NCBI GenBank assembly: GCA_964522215.1
Contig: CAZFVR010000005.1
Span: 1 to 64,000, forward strand
Length of the DNA: 64,000 nt
Origin: CAG-390 sp964522215
GTDB taxonomy: Bacteria > Bacillota > Clostridia > Oscillospirales > CAG-272
Direction of reading: 5' to 3'
Below are positions 7,982 to 14,769 of the stretch, in pieces. Below the pieces are notes generated by a model, which was given only the letters and a program-made list of their open reading frames with translations, searched no databases and was not told where the DNA came from. Numbering within the stretch: the first letter of the stretch is position 1; each line of letters opens with the position of its first letter. The position numbers and the translations under genes are program-made.

Positions 7982-9313
7982 TTACAAGAGTTTGCCGAAA
8001 AACTCTTCTATCCTTTTTTCCTCCGCGACATTCAGAGACGGAATATCCATCGCCGCGGAATAGATAGCCTCAAGAGCAAAGTGGCAGTCGGCCGCCGCAC
8101 CCGCCTCACGCACCGCCGCCATCACCGCGCGGCGATAAAGCTCCTCCAGACGGCAAAGCTCGTGCCTGTCGGCGGCGGAGGAAAAAGCATCGCCCCCCGT
8201 GCTCTGCCGCAAAAAACGGCGCAGACCTATCCTGTGCCGTGCCACATCTGCGGGGAGGGTGGACGGCAGGGTGCGCTCACAGGTGTAAACACTGCGGCCG
8301 CAACGCACCGCTACCGCAAGCTCCGGGCGGATGGGGTCGGGCGAGATGCGGCATTCTATCTCCCGCCCCGCACGCGCAGAATGCTCAAGCCTCCCCGCCA
8401 TTGCGGTGATAAAAAGCTCGCCCATACCGGGCAGTGGCTCATCAGAGGTCAAAAAGACCTCCCGCGCGCCGTCATATATTCCCGCCAGTGCCGCACAGCC
8501 GCGCATGCCGCAGCTGCAATGCGGGGAATGCAACACCCGTGGCGAGCCGCACGCCGTGCCGACGAGTTCGCTTGGCAAACTGCCGGGCGCATGCTCGGGC
8601 GTGCGCCCGGGCGCACGCCCGAGCCAAGAACTGCCGCCATCCCGCTCAAGCGCGCGCCGCTCGGCATCTCCGGCCGCACGCGCGGCAGCGCGTTCAAGCT
8701 TTTCGCCGTCCAACGCCGTGCCAAGCCGTCCTCGAAGCGTCACGGATATCCTGCCCGCAGCGGCAAGACAATTAAATGCCCCCTCCCACGCGCGTGACTT
8801 TGCCGCGCCGAGCTTTTCTATCCTCTGCGCCTCGCCCCGCAGTGCGGCGTCATTCCAAAACGCGCCAAGATCGAATATCTCATCCCGCACCCCGGGCAGG
8901 GTCGCCTCTGCAGCGTGCGGAGCCGTACCGTCTCTGATACCCAGCACCTCGCCGGACGGCATAAAGGCCAGCATGCCGTCAAGCGACTCGGGGTCGGAGG
9001 AGCAATAGTAGCACTCCACCACCCCGCCAAGTTCCGCGGCTCGCTTTGCCGCGCGGCGGATAAAATAGGATTTGCCTGTTCCCGGACCGCCCTTTAGTAT
9101 CAGGTGGCGGTCAGAGCGGCGGGTGATCAGCTCATCAAAATAGCTTAAAAAACCGCGGTGCGAGTTTGCGGCGGCAAAATATCCGCCACCGATATCCAAT
9201 ATGTTATCACCTGTCTCGCCGTCCGCCGCGTGCGAGCATTCGGGATAGATATATCGGTATGTTACATCCGCGGTCCTGCCGTCCCCGCGCACTTCCCCTC
9301 TCTCTGACCTCAT
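7982..9313 (-). CDS. PRK06851-like ATP-binding protein
   Basis: The protein is about 443 aa from the ATG at 9313. That start lies 14 bp after the spoIIIAH stop, whereas a longer frame would overlap spoIIIAH. Walker A is LKGGPGTGKSYF, preceded by FAAANSHRGFLSYFDELI and followed by CSSDPESLDG. This arrangement is typical of PRK06851-family proteins of spore-forming Firmicutes, which have two halves built around P-loop folds and an unknown role. The second half (from about residue 285) shows EVFLTSDEPLPGMGEL. Between the halves lies a low-complexity segment coding for GRAPGRTPEHAPG that rests on a 32-bp perfect palindrome and looks inserted. Position at the end of the spoIIIA operon suggests co-transcription in the mother cell. 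Confidence 0.7.
   Translation of the reverse strand: MRSERGEVRGDGRTADVTYRYIYPECSHAADGETGDNILDIGGGYFAAANSHRGFLSYFDELITRRSDRHLILKGGPGTGKSYFIRRAAKRAAELGGVVECYYCSSDPESLDGMLAFMPSGEVLGIRDGTAPHAAEATLPGVRDEIFDLGAFWNDAALRGEAQRIEKLGAAKSRAWEGAFNCLAAAGRISVTLRGRLGTALDGEKLERAAARAAGDAERRALERDGGSSWLGRAPGRTPEHAPGSLPSELVGTACGSPRVLHSPHCSCGMRGCAALAGIYDGAREVFLTSDEPLPGMGELFITAMAGRLEHSARAGREIECRISPDPIRPELAVAVRCGRSVYTCERTLPSTLPADVARHRIGLRRFLRQSTGGDAFSSAADRHELCRLEELYRRAVMAAVREAGAAADCHFALEAIYSAAMDIPSLNVAEEKRIEEFFGKLL
8593..8624. repeat. 32-bp perfect palindrome inside a coding region
   Basis: The half-site GCTCGGGCGTGCGCCC is followed directly by its exact reverse complement with no spacer. It lies in frame within the PRK06851-like gene and encodes an Ala/Gly/Pro/Arg-rich loop absent from the recognisable family core. 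Confidence 0.9.
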
Positions 9314-9327
9314 TTGACCCGCCGCGC

Positions 9328-9900
9328 TTATGCCTTTTCGGTTATAACGATCTTGTCGGGCGAGATGCCGGTCTGCTCGTATACGATGGTGTTGATCTGC
9401 GCCACATCGGCGGCGGTAAGCCCACTGCTTTGCACCACTATATTGGCCGCGCCGTTGCTGATGACCGCCACGCATTTACGAAAGCCCTTTGAGACCACAA
9501 GGGTCTCGATATTCGCCTCTGCCTCCATATCCTTGGCCATCTGCGTGATCCCCGCCAGCGCCTCGGTTTTTGCGGCCTCGGCGGAGGCTGCATCATCGAT
9601 CACCGATTGAAGCACCTCACGCGCCTCGTCACGCGCCCTCTGACGGCTGACCTGCGAGGCGGCAAAGTAGCTCTCGCTTCCGCTTCCGCCGACCGATGCC
9701 TGATCGCCCATCGCATCCCCTGTACCGCCACTGCCGGAGCCATCACCACTGTCGGTCGTTCCCTTACCGTGACCAAAAAACGCCCAGTTGAGCGCCACCG
9801 CCACGCCGACCAGCAGGACCGCGCCCGCTATTATCAGATTGCGCCGCCCAAGCTTTGCAAAAAAATCCTTTACGGCATTAAATTGCTTTTCAAATTTCAT
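9328..9900 (-). CDS. spoIIIAH: Stage III sporulation protein AH
   Basis: The ATG at 9900 is preferred over 9915 because the ribosome binding site GGGAGGT lies between them. The 190-aa protein has one transmembrane helix near residues 21-43. A Gly/Ser-rich linker and a helical domain follow (RQRARDEAREVLQSVIDDA). The C-terminal FliF/YscJ-like ring-forming fold ends in GISPDKIVITEK. SpoIIIAH sits in the mother-cell engulfing membrane and binds SpoIIQ across the septum to form the feeding-tube channel. It is the last spoIIIA gene, 120 nt after spoIIIAG. Confidence 0.92.
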   Translation of the reverse strand: MKFEKQFNAVKDFFAKLGRRNLIIAGAVLLVGVAVALNWAFFGHGKGTTDSGDGSGSGGTGDAMGDQASVGGSGSESYFAASQVSRQRARDEAREVLQSVIDDAASAEAAKTEALAGITQMAKDMEAEANIETLVVSKGFRKCVAVISNGAANIVVQSSGLTAADVAQINTIVYEQTGISPDKIVITEKA

Positions 9901-10020
9901 TTTATGACCTCCCATAAGTCTTACTTGGTATATTTATATTTGCGGACACGGTGGATTATTCCGCCGCACGATCTTTTATCTGCCGAGGATCTTAAGAACC
10001 TCCAAAATGAGGTGAGGATG

Positions 10021-10572
10021 CTACCTCCCCGACTCACAGATATAGACGCGGCTGGCGCCGATGCCGAATGCGGCGCAAAGGAGGGCGGTCAGCTCGGCGC
10101 GCACCTTTGGGTCACCGCCGCCGCGACAGACAACACCTATCCCCGCGATGGCTGGTGGGCGGACGCTGAGCCTTATCGCCGCCTCTGACGAGCCACTGCC
10201 AACGGTCAGATATTCGGTCTTTGTGCTGTCCCCGCCGGACGACTGCCGCCGCTCGCCGGATGTGGCGTAAACATTTTCATATCCGCCGCCAAGTGTAACG
10301 CTGACCGTCACACTGCCCCCGCCAACGCCCTCTGCGGCCTCGCAAAGAGCGCAAACACTTGCCTCGATCTCCTCACGATACTCGCGCATTCGGCGCGCCT
10401 CGTCCTCTATTCCGCCGTCCCCGACACTGCCCGACCGTGCCGAGCCGCCCACCGAACCGCCAAGCGACCCAATGGCGATGAGCAGAATGCCCAACAATGC
10501 CCCCGCCGCAAGCGGTATTATCCTTTTGCGCGGGCTATTAACACCGCCGCCGGTGCTTTGTTTATCCGTCAT
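10021..10572 (-). CDS. spoIIIAG: Stage III sporulation protein AG
   Basis: This 183-aa protein has a cytoplasmic N-terminus, one transmembrane helix (residues 19-40) and an extracellular C-terminal domain. The YENVYATSGERRQ region and the end GIGVVCRGGGDPKVRAELT match the SpoIIIAG ring-building motif. It forms the large oligomeric ring of the SpoIIIA channel. It begins 3 nt after spoIIIAF and ends with TAG, showing that TAG is used as a stop in this genome. Confidence 0.92.
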   Translation of the reverse strand: MTDKQSTGGGVNSPRKRIIPLAAGALLGILLIAIGSLGGSVGGSARSGSVGDGGIEDEARRMREYREEIEASVCALCEAAEGVGGGSVTVSVTLGGGYENVYATSGERRQSSGGDSTKTEYLTVGSGSSEAAIRLSVRPPAIAGIGVVCRGGGDPKVRAELTALLCAAFGIGASRVYICESGR

Positions 10573-10575
10573 CGA

Positions 10576-11073
10576 TCATCCCTCCGCTATCTCGCAAGTC
10601 ACGCCATACTCGCGCGCTATGTATTCTATCACCCGGTGCGGGTCCTGCCACATGGCGCGACCTGTAAATATCAGCCGCACTGCAAGGAGGCGCACCTCGC
10701 CGCTCTCCGAGATCTCAAGCTGCGGGCGCACCAAAACATCCTCCCGCGCCAGTTCAAAGCGGCGGCAGATATCCTCGCCCATCGCCTCGGCTATCTCGGC
10801 GCGGCTCTGCCCCTCAAGTGCGCGGAGCACATCATCGGGCATACCGCCGATAGCCCCCGTCCCCTCCGCCTCGGTCAGGACAGAATAGAGCTTGCCGATA
10901 TCATCGATCAACGACGGCAGCTTTGCCAGCGGCGCGGCAAGCACCAGCAAAAGCCCCAAGCGGCAGATAAGCCCCACCTCGCGCCGATCCTCCTGCGGCA
11001 GGATCAAAAGCACCACCGCGCCCACCGCGGCCGCACCAACGACACCGCAAATGTAAGCCGCCAAACACATCAC
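10576..11073 (-). CDS. spoIIIAF: Stage III sporulation protein AF
   Basis: This 165-aa protein has two N-terminal membrane helices (about 5-25 and 33-52) separated by LPQEDRREVG, then a soluble domain ending IAREYGVTCEIAEG. This matches SpoIIIAF, a small ring-fold component of the SpoIIIA complex. It is preceded by spoIIIAE with a 40-nt gap and followed at once by spoIIIAG. Confidence 0.9.
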   Translation of the reverse strand: MMCLAAYICGVVGAAAVGAVVLLILPQEDRREVGLICRLGLLLVLAAPLAKLPSLIDDIGKLYSVLTEAEGTGAIGGMPDDVLRALEGQSRAEIAEAMGEDICRRFELAREDVLVRPQLEISESGEVRLLAVRLIFTGRAMWQDPHRVIEYIAREYGVTCEIAEG

Positions 11074-11113
11074 CTCCCCGATACCGATCTAAAGGTCCTC
11101 CGCTTGCCCGCGC

Positions 11114-12283
11114 CTACGCCACTGCGGCGGAGGTCAGGGCAAAGACCGTCATGGCAAAAACGAACACCAGGGCGGATATCACCGCCGCGGCAAGCAACAG
11201 CCCGAAAACTGCGGCGGCATCCTTAAAAAATCGCGCAAGGCTATCCTGCGCCATCGTCTCCGCCACGCCGGAGGCCAAGGAAAACGCAAAGCGGGATAGT
11301 GCAAGCGACACTATGGTGGGAAGCAACAAAAGTATCAGCAAAACTATCCCCGCCGTGCCGACGGTGGAGCGCAAAAGCCCCACGCTTGCGGCGAGTGTGC
11401 GCAGTGAATCCCCAACCGTTGAACCCACCACGGGGATAAGACTGCCCGCAAAAAATTTTGCGGTGCGAAAGCTGAATCTATCCGCCGCTGAGGAGATGAC
11501 CGTCTGCGCACCGAGTGCCGCGCCAAGCAAAAACGCCGCCAGCCCCAGCACTCCCGCCACCGCGCGCCCGATAGCCGCCGAAAGACCGGAGGTACGGATA
11601 TTCGGCAACACCGCACCCGCCACGGCAATGGCTGTCATTACCGCCGCGGCGGGGAGCAGGCAGGAGGTAGTAAGCAGCTCGATCACCTCAAGCCACAAAA
11701 GCAGGACAGAGTTCCCCACCACCGCGCCGCCGCTGTTGCCGCCCATGCCCCACAGCACGCCCATTAGCGGTAAAAGCGCGGCCATTATCAGCCGCTGACG
11801 TTCAAAATAATCCGCCACTACCTCAAATTGCGTATATTGTGCCGCCGTGGTTGCCAGTGTGGCGCAAATATTGATCACAAACCGCACAGTCGGGAGCATC
11901 CCGCGCCCGCCTGCGCCCTCCGCTATCGCCCCAAGCAGTGCCGCCGCCATGGTGACAGACAAAAGCAGGCCAAAAAGCCGCACGGCATCAAATATACCTC
12001 CCTCAAGCGAGCGCAGTGCCGCGCGGAGCATTCCCGCCCCGCCCGCCGCCGACCGCACAGCGGCCGCCTGCTCGGATATATCCTCCGAGAAGAACCCCTC
12101 CGGCAGGTATTTTTCAATATCCTCCGGCAATGCATCACGCAGATCCCGAAGCTCGTCGCCGATATCGTACACGTCCTCCGCCGACGCGGGCAAAAGCATG
12201 GCATGGGCAAGTCCGACGGTGAGGGATAAAAAAAGTGCCACTGTCAAAAGGATGCGGCAAAACAAACGTGCAAGCTGCATCAA
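11114..12283 (-). CDS. spoIIIAE: Stage III sporulation protein AE
   Basis: This 389-aa polytopic membrane protein has a signal-like N-terminus, an extracellular segment around YDIGDELRDLRDALPEDIEKY, and then seven or so hydrophobic helices. FAGSLIPVVGSTVGDSL near residue 280 is the most recognisable family stretch. SpoIIIAE is the multispanning core of the SpoIIIA channel complex, thought to belong to the energised transport part. Its start overlaps the spoIIIAD stop by 4 nt, indicating translational coupling. Confidence 0.93.
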   Translation of the reverse strand: MMQLARLFCRILLTVALFLSLTVGLAHAMLLPASAEDVYDIGDELRDLRDALPEDIEKYLPEGFFSEDISEQAAAVRSAAGGAGMLRAALRSLEGGIFDAVRLFGLLLSVTMAAALLGAIAEGAGGRGMLPTVRFVINICATLATTAAQYTQFEVVADYFERQRLIMAALLPLMGVLWGMGGNSGGAVVGNSVLLLWLEVIELLTTSCLLPAAAVMTAIAVAGAVLPNIRTSGLSAAIGRAVAGVLGLAAFLLGAALGAQTVISSAADRFSFRTAKFFAGSLIPVVGSTVGDSLRTLAASVGLLRSTVGTAGIVLLILLLLPTIVSLALSRFAFSLASGVAETMAQDSLARFFKDAAAVFGLLLAAAVISALVFVFAMTVFALTSAAVA

Positions 12284-12666
12284 AGGCCTCCCGCCATGGC
12301 GGCGACAGCCCCCAAAACCTCGGACAGGAGCGGCAGTGAGAGCAGCAAAAGCTCCACCCTGCCCACAAGCTCAAGCGCAGATGCCACGCCCGGCGCGCCG
12401 CATTCACGGCAGATATCCGCCGCCAGCCTAACCAACAACGCAACACCGAGGGCGTGCAGTATGACCTCACCGCTCTCACCAAACGCACGGCCGCCCGACC
12501 TTATAAATTCAATTATCGGGGAGAGCATAGCTACGGCGGTGCAAAAAAGACCCACCGTTGCCGCAAGACGCACGCCACTCTCCCCGCCCCTGCCGCCCAG
12601 CTCGCGCAGGAGCATGGCCGCAAAGGCCGCCGCTATCGCGCCGCCGCAAAGCCTTAAGGTATCCAT
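12280..12666 (-). CDS. spoIIIAD: Stage III sporulation protein AD
   Basis: This 128-aa membrane protein has three or four helices and contains GESGVRLAATVGLF and SPIIEFI, typical of SpoIIIAD. It forms part of the SpoIIIA inner-membrane complex. The ribosome binding site is poor. The gene is separated from spoIIIAC by 229 bp because a MITE-like repeat lies between, whereas these genes normally almost touch. The 57 bp between the repeat and the ATG contain CATTATATC(A/G)GA twice, which might provide a new promoter. Confidence 0.92.
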   Translation of the reverse strand: MDTLRLCGGAIAAAFAAMLLRELGGRGGESGVRLAATVGLFCTAVAMLSPIIEFIRSGGRAFGESGEVILHALGVALLVRLAADICRECGAPGVASALELVGRVELLLLSLPLLSEVLGAVAAMAGGL

Positions 12667-12723
12667 TTACTTTGTCCGATATAATGCTGTATCTGATATA
12701 ATGTCTGTTGCAGTATCGTAAAT

Positions 12724-12899
12724 TTAATGCCCCACCGCACAAATCTTTTCGTTCAATTGCGCCGTCAGAATATTCGTCAGATGAAACAAATTTTCGCGCA
12801 GCTTATTCTACGCGAAGGAAGACTGTGAAATATGACGGATCTTATGCAAGCAAGTGGGCGAAAAAGGCACCGGCCGTGAATTGCGCGGTGTTGCCTTAA
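12724..12899 (-). mobile_element. MITE-like element, copy 1 (between spoIIIAC and spoIIIAD)
   Basis: The 176-bp segment runs from TTAA to TTAA. Its ends are imperfect inverted repeats: outer TTAAGGC or TTAATGC, then ACCGC(A/G)CAA. A central dyad TTCGCG...CGCGAA is present. The segment is roughly four fifths identical by eye to the reverse complement of 62433-62611. It contains no ORF of note. The terminal TTAA provides the TAA stop of spoIIIAC. Confidence 0.8.
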
Positions 12900-13090
12900 A
12901 ATCCGAATATTCCGCGCACCGAGCCAAACAGCGTGCCTATCTCCCCGACGAGGAGCATGAGCACCACGACCACCCCCGCCACGCTGACCAGTGTGGCCTG
13001 CTCATCTCGCCCGGTTCCGGAAAGTATCTGCGATGCCGCCGCAACGAGCAACCCGACCCCCGCAATTTTAAGTATTAAGGTTATATCCAT
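12896..13090 (-). CDS. spoIIIAC: Stage III sporulation protein AC
   Basis: This 64-aa protein has two hydrophobic helices (DITLILKIAGVGLLVAAASQI and LVSVAGVVVVLMLLVG) joined by SGTGRDEQAT, and it matches SpoIIIAC. It is a small membrane subunit of the SpoIIIA complex. The stop codon TAA belongs to the end of the MITE-like element, so the original C-terminus may have been trimmed or replaced by a residue or two. The length is a little below the usual 65-68. Confidence 0.92.
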   Translation of the reverse strand: MDITLILKIAGVGLLVAAASQILSGTGRDEQATLVSVAGVVVVLMLLVGEIGTLFGSVRGIFGF

Positions 13091-13122
13091 TTCATTTTAA
13101 GTTAAGATCATTTTTCAGCTTT

Positions 13123-13605
13123 TCAGATAAAAACGATAATGGCGGCCGCGGCGCAAAGCACTGCCGATATCGATGCCCGCCGCCTTGCGGGCAGCTCGGA
13201 GGCGAGCGCAGTGCGGCGCGCGGTAAGTGCGAGAGCGGCGCGGTCGCACAGGCGCAGCTCCTCCCCGCGCCAAGACCGCCCAAAGCTTGCCGCCAGCTCA
13301 CGCAATGCACGCAGGCATTCGCCATCAAGCTCGCCGTGCGCCGCCCCCTCTCCGATAAGTTCCCCCAGCTCCCGCGGCGGGGTGGCGGCACGGTGACCGC
13401 AATCGATGAGTATTTGCGGCGGGCATTTTTCAAATATACGCGCCTGCGGCGTAAGATATCCCTCCACCTCGCCGCGAATGAACGCCAAAAGGTGCAGGTA
13501 GCCATCGATACGGCAAAGCTGTAGCCTATCCCGCCGCCAAAGCTCGGCGCACCCTCCAAGGCAGGAGAGGAGCAGGCACGCGCCGCCCGCAAGCTTTAAA
13601 TACAT
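13123..13605 (-). CDS. spoIIIAB: Stage III sporulation protein AB
   Basis: This 160-aa protein has an N-terminal membrane helix, a helical cytoplasmic domain with RIDGYLHLLAFIRGEVEGYL and a C-terminal helix rich in Ala and Ile. The pattern and place fit SpoIIIAB, a GspF-like partner of the SpoIIIAA ATPase. Its start overlaps the end of spoIIIAA by 10 nt. GELGE-type stretches and several Cys residues are specific to this strain. Confidence 0.9.
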   Translation of the reverse strand: MYLKLAGGACLLLSCLGGCAELWRRDRLQLCRIDGYLHLLAFIRGEVEGYLTPQARIFEKCPPQILIDCGHRAATPPRELGELIGEGAAHGELDGECLRALRELAASFGRSWRGEELRLCDRAALALTARRTALASELPARRRASISAVLCAAAAIIVFI

Positions 13606-14621
13606 GCCGCAGCCGCCCGCTGTGGTTCACACGCAGCCGCATCTGTGGGATAGTCCACCTGCAGATCAAAGCCAAAGCCGCCCCCGCCACAGGCCGTCCC
13701 CGCATCCGAGGAGGCGGTGCGGGATATCAGCACATACGCGCCAAACGCGCCGCCACGGCAAAGCTCGGCAATGCCGGGGCGGGAGAGAAGCTCACGGGGG
13801 CTTGCGGCGTGCGCTGTGGCAATTATCGGCACGCCGCAGCCCTGCGCCGTGGCCACCGCCTCCGCCTCACCGTGCGAGCCGATCTCATCGCATATTATCA
13901 CCTCCGCGCCGAGGGTGCGTACCGCTATCTCTATGCCCACCGCCTTTGGGTAGCCAAGGAGGATATCCATGCACAGCTCCGCTCCCTCAAGCCCCGCCGC
14001 CAGCTCCCCGCGCTCATCTATTACCGCTACGCGGCGACCGTCCCTCCCACGCGCGAGCCGCCGTGCCATGGCGCGGATGAGTGTGGTCTTGCCCACTCCC
14101 GGCGGCGAGTATATAAGAATGCCGCGCGTGTTCAGCATTGAATCCAGGATCGCCGCAAGCTTGCCCGTCTCCCGCTCAAGCGGAGGGGAGGCATGCGGAA
14201 TGCGCACAACAAGCGTTGTCGGCTCGCTGATACCGACTATCCCGCCGCCGTCCACCGCCGCCCTGCCGCACACGCCCACGCGATAGCCGCGATAGCTCAC
14301 GTACCCCGCTTGCAGGCTTTCGCGGCAGGCGTAAAGCGACCCGCCGGAGAGTGAAAGAAGCACACCCTCCATCTCATTTTGCGTCAGCACCGATGGCGTG
14401 GGCGCATTGTACCGCCGCCCATCACGCTGCGGTACGGTAAGCGTTGCCCGCCTGCCGCTGTGCAGGCGCAGCTCCTCGATTCCGCAAAGCTCTGCCGCCG
14501 TGCGGCGGATATCCCCGCGCACACGGGGCGGCAAAAGCTCTAAAATATCGGTAGGCAGACCGCGCTCACCGGGCGCGCGAAGCCATGTGTATTCCAACAG
14601 TTGCACCTCCAAGCACACCAT
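13596..14621 (-). CDS. spoIIIAA: Stage III sporulation protein AA (ATPase)
   Basis: The protein is up to 341 aa. A GGAGGTG ribosome binding site inside codons 4-6 suggests that translation may start at the TTG at 14597. Walker A is SPPGVGKTTLIRAM near residue 180 and Walker B is EVIICDEIG near 247, followed by IIATAHA. SpoIIIAA is the GspE/VirB11-like secretion ATPase that powers the mother cell to forespore channel during engulfment. It is the first gene of the operon. The region upstream holds no convincing sigma-E promoter by eye. Confidence 0.93.
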   Translation of the reverse strand: MVCLEVQLLEYTWLRAPGERGLPTDILELLPPRVRGDIRRTAAELCGIEELRLHSGRRATLTVPQRDGRRYNAPTPSVLTQNEMEGVLLSLSGGSLYACRESLQAGYVSYRGYRVGVCGRAAVDGGGIVGISEPTTLVVRIPHASPPLERETGKLAAILDSMLNTRGILIYSPPGVGKTTLIRAMARRLARGRDGRRVAVIDERGELAAGLEGAELCMDILLGYPKAVGIEIAVRTLGAEVIICDEIGSHGEAEAVATAQGCGVPIIATAHAASPRELLSRPGIAELCRGGAFGAYVLISRTASSDAGTACGGGGFGFDLQVDYPTDAAACEPQRAAAACI

Positions 14622-14686
14622 GCGCCTTACTGCTACATTATATTAAGCTTTGATCACGAGTATGCCGACATTTAGGGTCAAATGTA

Positions 14687-14715
14687 TTGACTTTTATATT
14701 TAAAAGTGATATAAT
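14687..14715 (+). promoter_or_regulatory. Sigma-A promoter of alaS
   Basis: TTGACT (14687-14692) and TATAAT (14710-14715) are separated by 17 bp, 54 bp before the alaS ATG. No T-box leader would fit in that distance. Confidence 0.85.
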
Positions 14716-14769
14716 TAATTAATTATAAGGCGAAATATCGCAATTCACGATCCGAAAGGGCAGATAACA

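Noticed and set aside
9314..9475. N-terminal extension of the PRK06851-like ATPase
   Set aside because: It would overlap spoIIIAH in another frame and is Arg/Gln-rich without family similarity; the ATG at 9313 is better.
14622..14700. Sigma-E promoter for spoIIIAA
   Set aside because: A GTCAATA and a CATACTCG are present but their spacing (20 bp) does not fit the sigma-E consensus.
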